Source of the DNA: Pseudarthrobacter oxydans
GTDB taxonomy: Bacteria > Actinomycetota > Actinomycetes > Actinomycetales > Micrococcaceae
Direction: 5' to 3'
Length of the DNA: 64,000 nucleotides
NCBI RefSeq assembly: GCF_013314975.1
Contig: NZ_JABTYH010000009.1
Span: forward strand, 62,001-126,000
Below are positions 59,559 to 64,000 of the stretch, piece after piece; position 1 is the first letter of the stretch, and each line of letters opens with the position of its first letter. The notes under the pieces are model-generated. The model was not told the origin of the DNA, searched no databases, and saw only the letters and a program-made list of their open reading frames with translations. A program made the translations under genes and the position numbers.

Positions 59559-60302
59559 GTGGCCAGCGAGTCAACAGCAAAAACTGATACATCCATTACC
59601 GAGCACCTGCATGAGCTGGTCCTCAACAGCTCTGATGTTGAGGACTTCCTTAACGAGCTGGCACAGGTATCCGCACGCAACCTTTCCGAGCCCGGCGATG
59701 AGATCATGTGCGCCATCACCCTCCTGCGGCAGCGCAAGGCCGCGACCGTGGCGAGCAGCAGCCCGGATGCGAAGGCCATTGCGCACCTTGAGTATGAGTT
59801 CAGCGAGACGCCGAGCCTGACGGCCTCTGCCGCCCAGGAAAGCATCCACGTCCCCGACGCCCGCGACGACGGCCGCTGGCCCGAATACTCCTCGGCCGTG
59901 CTGGCCCAGGGCATCCGCTCCGTCCTCGCGCTGCCCTTCCAGCTGGAGGGCGGGACGAAGGCTGCCCTGCTGCTGTACTCGCGCCGGCCACACCGTTTCG
60001 AGCCGCGCATCCTTGAATTTGCCGAGGACTTCGTGGGCCAGACGTCCCTGGCCCTGCGCCTGGCGGTGCGCTTTGCCCACTACAGCGAGACTGCGGCGAA
60101 CCTCCGCGCCACGTTGGAGTCCCGGACGGTGATCGACATGGCCGTGGGCATCATCATGGCCCAGAACCGGTGCAGCCAGCAGGACGCCTTCGAGATCCTG
60201 AAAACGGCCTCCAGCACCCGCAACTCGAAGCTTCATGACGTTGCCGCGGCCGTGGTGAATTCGCTGGGCCAAGGGCCGGCACGCACGCACTACGACGGCT
60301 AG
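59559..60302 (+). CDS. GAF and ANTAR domain protein (transcription antiterminator type)
   Basis: A 247-residue protein. The GAF domain spans about 30-165 (GDEIMCAITLLRQRKAATVASSS to AALLLYSRRPHRFEPRILEFAEDF). The ANTAR RNA-binding domain is residues about 180-235: LRATLESRTVIDMAVGIIMAQNRCSQQDAFEILKTASSTRNSKLHDVAAAVV. ANTAR proteins bind paired hexaloop hairpins in mRNA and stop termination. Signal and targets unknown. Start is GTG 59559; no strong ribosome binding site. Confidence 0.9.
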   Translation: MASESTAKTDTSITEHLHELVLNSSDVEDFLNELAQVSARNLSEPGDEIMCAITLLRQRKAATVASSSPDAKAIAHLEYEFSETPSLTASAAQESIHVPDARDDGRWPEYSSAVLAQGIRSVLALPFQLEGGTKAALLLYSRRPHRFEPRILEFAEDFVGQTSLALRLAVRFAHYSETAANLRATLESRTVIDMAVGIIMAQNRCSQQDAFEILKTASSTRNSKLHDVAAAVVNSLGQGPARTHYDG

Positions 60303-60366
60303 TTTTCACAGGCCCCTTATATATCCGGTAAATCCCCCTGCCAGCTTGCCTCCCTAGAAATGAGGC

Positions 60367-61350
60367 ATGACTCCGCAACAGACCAGAGAACGTAAACCCG
60401 GCCGCGCCCGGCGGGCCATCATCGCCGGGGCCGTGGCCCTCACCCTTTCCGCCGGGGGCGCCACGGCCTGGGCACTGGACCGGTTCGTGGTCCAGCACGT
60501 CGAGATCGCCGACGTCTCGGCCTACGAAGCCAGCCAGGCAGGAAACTCCACCGGAACGACGGCTGAAACCGCCACCGATTCCACGTCCTCCACCGCCGTC
60601 ACCACGGATACTTCCCACGTCTCCGGCTCGTCCAACATCAGCATCTCCACGGTGACCACCGGCAGCGGCGACGACACCGTCACGTACTACGTTGCCGACG
60701 TCGTGCTCGATGACGCCACCACCCTCCAGTCCGCCTTCGCCAACGACAGCTTCGGCGAGAACATCACCGAAACCACGTCCGCCATTGCCGAGGCCAACAA
60801 CGCAGTGTTCGCCATCAACGGCGACTATTACGGCTTCCGGGACACCGGCATCGTGATCCGCAACGGCGTGGTGTTCCGCGACGAGGGGGCGCGGCAGGGC
60901 CTGGCGTTCTACCGCGACGGCACCGTCAAGGTCTACGACGAAACCACCACCGCGGCCGGGCAGCTGGTGGCCGAGGGCGTCTGGAACACCCTCTCCTTCG
61001 GCCCGTCCCTGCTGGACAACGGCGAAGTGGCCGACGGCATCGAGGACGTGGAAGTGGACACCAACTTTGGCAACCACTCTATCCAGGGCGAACAGCCCCG
61101 CACCGCCGTCGGCATCATCGACGACAACCACCTGGTGTTCGTGGTGGTGGACGGCCGCAGCCCCGGCTACAGCGCCGGGGTCACCATGACCGGCCTGGCG
61201 GACATCATGCAGGGCCTCGGTGCCACCACGGCGTACAACATCGACGGCGGAGGCTCCTCCACCATGTACTTCAACGGTTCTCTGGTGAACAACCCGCTGG
61301 GCGCCAACAAAGAACGCGGCACCTCCGACATCCTCTACATCGGCGGGTAG
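60367..61350 (+). CDS. Phosphodiester glycosidase-family exported protein
   Basis: A 327-residue protein with a basic start and a signal or membrane anchor (RRAIIAGAVALTLSAGGATAWAL, about 16-38). A Ser/Thr-rich linker precedes the NAGPA-type domain: AVFAINGDYYGFRDTGIVIRNGV, LSFGPSLLDNG, PRTAVGIIDDNHLVFVVVDGR and AYNIDGGGSSTMYFNG. The human enzyme of this domain uncovers mannose-6-phosphate; bacterial forms act on cell-envelope phosphodiesters. First of four genes in a probable envelope cluster. Confidence 0.87.
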   Translation: MTPQQTRERKPGRARRAIIAGAVALTLSAGGATAWALDRFVVQHVEIADVSAYEASQAGNSTGTTAETATDSTSSTAVTTDTSHVSGSSNISISTVTTGSGDDTVTYYVADVVLDDATTLQSAFANDSFGENITETTSAIAEANNAVFAINGDYYGFRDTGIVIRNGVVFRDEGARQGLAFYRDGTVKVYDETTTAAGQLVAEGVWNTLSFGPSLLDNGEVADGIEDVEVDTNFGNHSIQGEQPRTAVGIIDDNHLVFVVVDGRSPGYSAGVTMTGLADIMQGLGATTAYNIDGGGSSTMYFNGSLVNNPLGANKERGTSDILYIGG

Positions 61351-61359
61351 GGCCCGGAC

Positions 61360-62472
61360 ATGATCATCCTGATCCCTGCCTATGAGCCGGACCTGCAGCT
61401 TCCCGCCCTGGTCCGCTCCATCCGCCAGGCGGAACCGTGGCTTCCCATCGTGGTGGTGGATGACGGCAGCGGCCCGGAGTACCGGGATGTGTTCGACGCC
61501 GTCAGGGACCTTGGGTGCCATGTGATCAGCTATGGGCGCAACAGGGGAAAGGGCTTCGCCCTCAAGTCCGGGCTGGGCTTCATTGCGGACAACCTGCCCG
61601 GCCACGACGTGGTGTGCGCCGACAGCGACGGCCAGCACCGGACGGCGGACATCCTCAGGGTGGCCGATTCCCTCCGGGAGGAGGACCGGGCGGGGCAGGG
61701 CTGGTCCACGATGGTGCTGGGCAGCCGGAAGTTCACCGGCGACGTCCCGGCGCGCAGCCGGTTTGGCAACACCGCAACGAAGATGCTCTTCACCCTGGCC
61801 ACCGGCGAGCGCATTTCCGATACCCAGACCGGCCTCCGCGGCTACCCCGCCGCTATGATCCCCTGGCTCCGGTCCGTCCGCGGCGACCGGTACGAATACG
61901 AGCTGAACCTGCTGCTGGAAGCGCGGAACGCCGGCTATGCCATCCGTTCGGTGGACATCGCCACGGTGTACCTGGACCACAATTCCGGTTCGCACTTCCG
62001 TCCGCTGGCCGACTCGGTGCGGATCTACGCCCCGCTGCTGAAGTTCCTGGCTTCGTCCTTCACTGCGTTCCTGGTGGACACCGTGCTGTTCGTGCTGCTC
62101 ACGCTGCTGGCCGACTCCCTGCTCCTTGCTGTGCTGGGGGCCAGGGCGGTGAGTTCCGCCGTGAACTTCATGGTGAACCGGCGCATCGTCTTTGACCATG
62201 GCAGGGACAAGCCCGCCGGCACCACCGGAATCCGCTACTTCAGCCTCGCCGCCCTGCTGCTTGCTGCCAACTTCGGCCTCATCTGGGCCCTGGAAGGCGC
62301 CGGGCTGCTGGCGCTTCCGGCCAAGATCCTGGCTGAGGCCATCCTGCTGGGGATCAGTTTTGTGGTGCAGCAACGCTTCCTCTTCACGGCACAGGCACGC
62401 GGAAAAGCAGCCAGCAAATCCTCCCGCACCGGCCCCAGGGAACCGTCAGCCAGCACTCATATACCCGGCTAG
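61360..62472 (+). CDS. Fused GT2 glycosyltransferase and GtrA membrane protein
   Basis: A 370-residue fusion. Residues 1 to about 220 are a family-2 glycosyltransferase: VVVDDGSG, SDGQHRTAD, GERISDTQTGLRGY. From about 225 on the four-helix GtrA domain follows (AFLVDTVLFVLLTLLAD, SSAVNFMVNRRIVF, ALLLAANFGLIWALEG). Such proteins make or flip polyprenyl-phosphate sugars. It begins nine bases after the phosphodiester glycosidase stop. Confidence 0.9.
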   Translation: MIILIPAYEPDLQLPALVRSIRQAEPWLPIVVVDDGSGPEYRDVFDAVRDLGCHVISYGRNRGKGFALKSGLGFIADNLPGHDVVCADSDGQHRTADILRVADSLREEDRAGQGWSTMVLGSRKFTGDVPARSRFGNTATKMLFTLATGERISDTQTGLRGYPAAMIPWLRSVRGDRYEYELNLLLEARNAGYAIRSVDIATVYLDHNSGSHFRPLADSVRIYAPLLKFLASSFTAFLVDTVLFVLLTLLADSLLLAVLGARAVSSAVNFMVNRRIVFDHGRDKPAGTTGIRYFSLAALLLAANFGLIWALEGAGLLALPAKILAEAILLGISFVVQQRFLFTAQARGKAASKSSRTGPREPSASTHIPG

Positions 62473-62547
62473 GTTCCGTCACAGCACCCGCACAGTTTGG
62501 GCGGGCACCGTGAATACCAGCCCACCAAAAACATCCCGGAGAATCCC

Positions 62548-63216
62548 ATGAACCCCCTTATTTTCACCCTCGCCGACCTGGCAGCCATCAGCATCCTGAC
62601 CTTTGTCCTGTACCTCCGCCGCCACCGCCGCCGCGACCTGGTGGTGTCCTACCTGGGCATGAACGTGGGCGTCCTGGCCGTGGCCACAGCGCTCTCGGGT
62701 TCGGCCGCCGGCCTTGGCCTGGGACTGGGCCTGTTCGGGGTCCTGTCCATCATCCGGCTGCGCTCCACCGAGCTGGCCCAGCACGAGGTGGCCTACTACT
62801 TCTCGGCCCTGGCCCTTGGCCTGATCGCCGGCCTGGGGATTGAGCCCCTCTGGCTGACAGGTTCACTGATGGCACTGATCCTGCTGGTGATGTTCGTGGG
62901 AGACCACCCACGGGTCCTGCCGGCCCACCGCCACCAGACCGTCATCCTGGACCGCGCCATTGCCGAGGACGGCGAACTCTACGCCCGGCTGGAGGAGGTC
63001 CTCCACGGCAAGGTCCACTCCGCCACCATCCAGGAACTGGACCTGGTGAACGACAAGACCATCGTGGATGTCCGGTACGCCTACTCCCCCGCAGCTGTCT
63101 CGGCCCTGCCGGCGCCGCGGCACGCGGAACCTGCCCCCATGGAACCTGCCTCCCTTCAACCTGCCGCCGGAGAACCAGCCACCGCCCGCCTGACAACCCC
63201 TGCAGGTGCCGCATGA
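62548..63216 (+). CDS. DUF4956 membrane protein
   Basis: A 222-residue protein with four membrane helices in the first 130 residues ([72 protein letters not shown]). FGVLSIIRLRS is the family signature. The C-terminal tail is Pro/Ala-rich. DUF4956 genes are usually next to VTC-domain genes, as here (ATGA overlap). Start at 62548 has GGAG upstream. Confidence 0.85.
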   Translation: MNPLIFTLADLAAISILTFVLYLRRHRRRDLVVSYLGMNVGVLAVATALSGSAAGLGLGLGLFGVLSIIRLRSTELAQHEVAYYFSALALGLIAGLGIEPLWLTGSLMALILLVMFVGDHPRVLPAHRHQTVILDRAIAEDGELYARLEEVLHGKVHSATIQELDLVNDKTIVDVRYAYSPAAVSALPAPRHAEPAPMEPASLQPAAGEPATARLTTPAGAA

Positions 63217-64000
63217 GCACACCCGCAACAGCCGTCGTCGTCAGCAACCTCGGCTCCCTCCGCCCCGTTGGGCTGGAGGAGCTCAACTCCGAGGCCGCAC
63301 TGCAGACCCGTGTGGACCGCAAGTACGTGGTCCCGGCCCGGTTTGCAGGCCAGCTCCTCGCCACTTTCCGCGCCGACGTCCGCGTCCTGGAGATGGACGG
63401 CTCCCGCAGCTTCGCCTACGACTCCGTCTACTTCGACACCGCCGGCCTGGACAGTTACCTCCTGGCTGCCCGCGGCCGCCGGCGCCGTTATAAGATCCGC
63501 ACCCGGACCTATGTGGACAGCGCGGTGAGCTTCCTGGAGGTGAAAACCGAAGGCGCCCGGGAAGCGACGGTCAAGGAACGCATCCCGTACCTGCCCGAGG
63601 ACCGCGCCCGGCTCACGGCCGAAGGCCTGGAGTACGTCCGCGAAACGCTCACCGCGGCCGTGGGTTCAATACCCCCCGGCCGCCTCCACCCGGTCCTCGA
63701 AACCCGCTACCACCGGACCACGCTCTACCTGCCGGAGTCCGGGAGCCGCGCCACCATCGACACGGACGTGACCTGGCAGCGTCCCGGCCAGGCTGCTTGG
63801 GTGCTCGACGATGCGGTGATCCTGGAGACCAAGTCGGGCTCCACGGCCGGGCCGCTGGACCGGCATTTGTGGGCACACGGCGTCCGCCCCTCCCGGATCT
63901 CGAAATTCGCCACCGGCATGGCCGCCCTGTGCCCGGACCTACCCGCAAACCGCTGGAACCGGACGCTGCGCCGCAGCCTCTCCCTCCGGCCCGTAGCCTG
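63213..64000 (+). CDS. VTC-domain polyphosphate-polymerase-like protein, right end cut
   Basis: 262 full codons are seen and the frame is open to the edge. The tunnel fold of VTC is visible: LQTRVDRKYVVPA, FAYDSVYFDTAGL, RRRYKIRTRTYVDS, SFLEVKTEGA, LETRYHRTTLYL, ILETKSGS and RISKFATGM. In yeast Vtc4 this domain makes polyphosphate from ATP; in bacteria the role of the form next to DUF4956 is unknown. Coupled to DUF4956 by an ATGA overlap. Confidence 0.85.
   Translation, partial: MSTPATAVVVSNLGSLRPVGLEELNSEAALQTRVDRKYVVPARFAGQLLATFRADVRVLEMDGSRSFAYDSVYFDTAGLDSYLLAARGRRRRYKIRTRTYVDSAVSFLEVKTEGAREATVKERIPYLPEDRARLTAEGLEYVRETLTAAVGSIPPGRLHPVLETRYHRTTLYLPESGSRATIDTDVTWQRPGQAAWVLDDAVILETKSGSTAGPLDRHLWAHGVRPSRISKFATGMAALCPDLPANRWNRTLRRSLSLRPVA

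Overview
The window looks like chromosome of a high-GC actinobacterium of the family Micrococcaceae, most likely Arthrobacter or Pseudarthrobacter. I infer this from the uniformly GC-rich third codon positions, a uricase that closely resembles the Arthrobacter globiformis enzyme as I remember it, a GAF-ANTAR regulator, an HspR-like regulator next to Hsp20, and many genes with a TANNNT box 6-7 bases before the start codon (leaderless promoter type). I see no rRNA, transposase, phage gene or CRISPR array. One tRNA is present, tRNA-Pro(CGG).

Layout. 1-9.4 kb: the end of a Crp/Fnr regulator; an array of 32-bp repeats; a Nudix-RidA-DUF4177 operon divergent from a class A penicillin-binding protein; a metallophosphoesterase; and a heterodimeric ABC exporter. 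9.5-11.3 kb: tRNA-Pro, then a small secreted peptide gene carrying two copies of VGNWPDPM, divergent from an XRE-TPR regulator. This pair looks like an undescribed peptide-signalling module and is the most interesting item here. 11.3-17.3 kb: purD-purC, a membrane-anchored sulfite-oxidase-type molybdoenzyme, an asparaginase, and small housekeeping genes. 17.3-20.4 kb: an SDR, a hydantoin/allantoin-type racemase and an NCS1 permease, butting directly onto a 5'-truncated aceE (20.4-22.2 kb).

22.2-43 kb is mainly a purine-salvage and purine-catabolism island. It holds a MobA-like cytidylyltransferase, xanthine dehydrogenase (2Fe-2S and Mo domains fused, separate FAD subunit, XdhC maturation factor), an AzgA-type permease, guanine deaminase, 8-oxoguanine deaminase, uricase, an NCS2 permease and an IclR regulator. 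It ends with an operon of malic enzyme, malate synthase, a CitE-like protein of unknown function and ureidoglycine aminohydrolase. Together these could take guanine and xanthine to urate, and ureide-derived glyoxylate to malate and pyruvate. The steps between urate and ureidoglycine (5-hydroxyisourate hydrolase, OHCU decarboxylase, allantoinase, allantoate amidohydrolase) are not in the window. Similar 17-bp operator-like sites sit in three intergenic regions of the island, which suggests one regulator, probably the IclR protein.

43-64 kb is a mixed region: a serine-hydrolase-like lipoprotein that has lost its catalytic motifs, a zinc alcohol dehydrogenase, HAD hydrolase, GH15 trehalase/glucoamylase-like enzyme, DUF72, an App1-like phosphatase, GH1 beta-glucosidase, an AAA ATPase, an Hsp20-DnaJ operon with an HspR-like regulator, PAP2 phosphatase, an AlkC/AlkD-like HEAT protein, an epimerase, an adenylate kinase and GAF-ANTAR. 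It closes with an envelope gene group (phosphodiester glycosidase, GT2-GtrA, DUF4956, VTC domain) that runs off the right edge.
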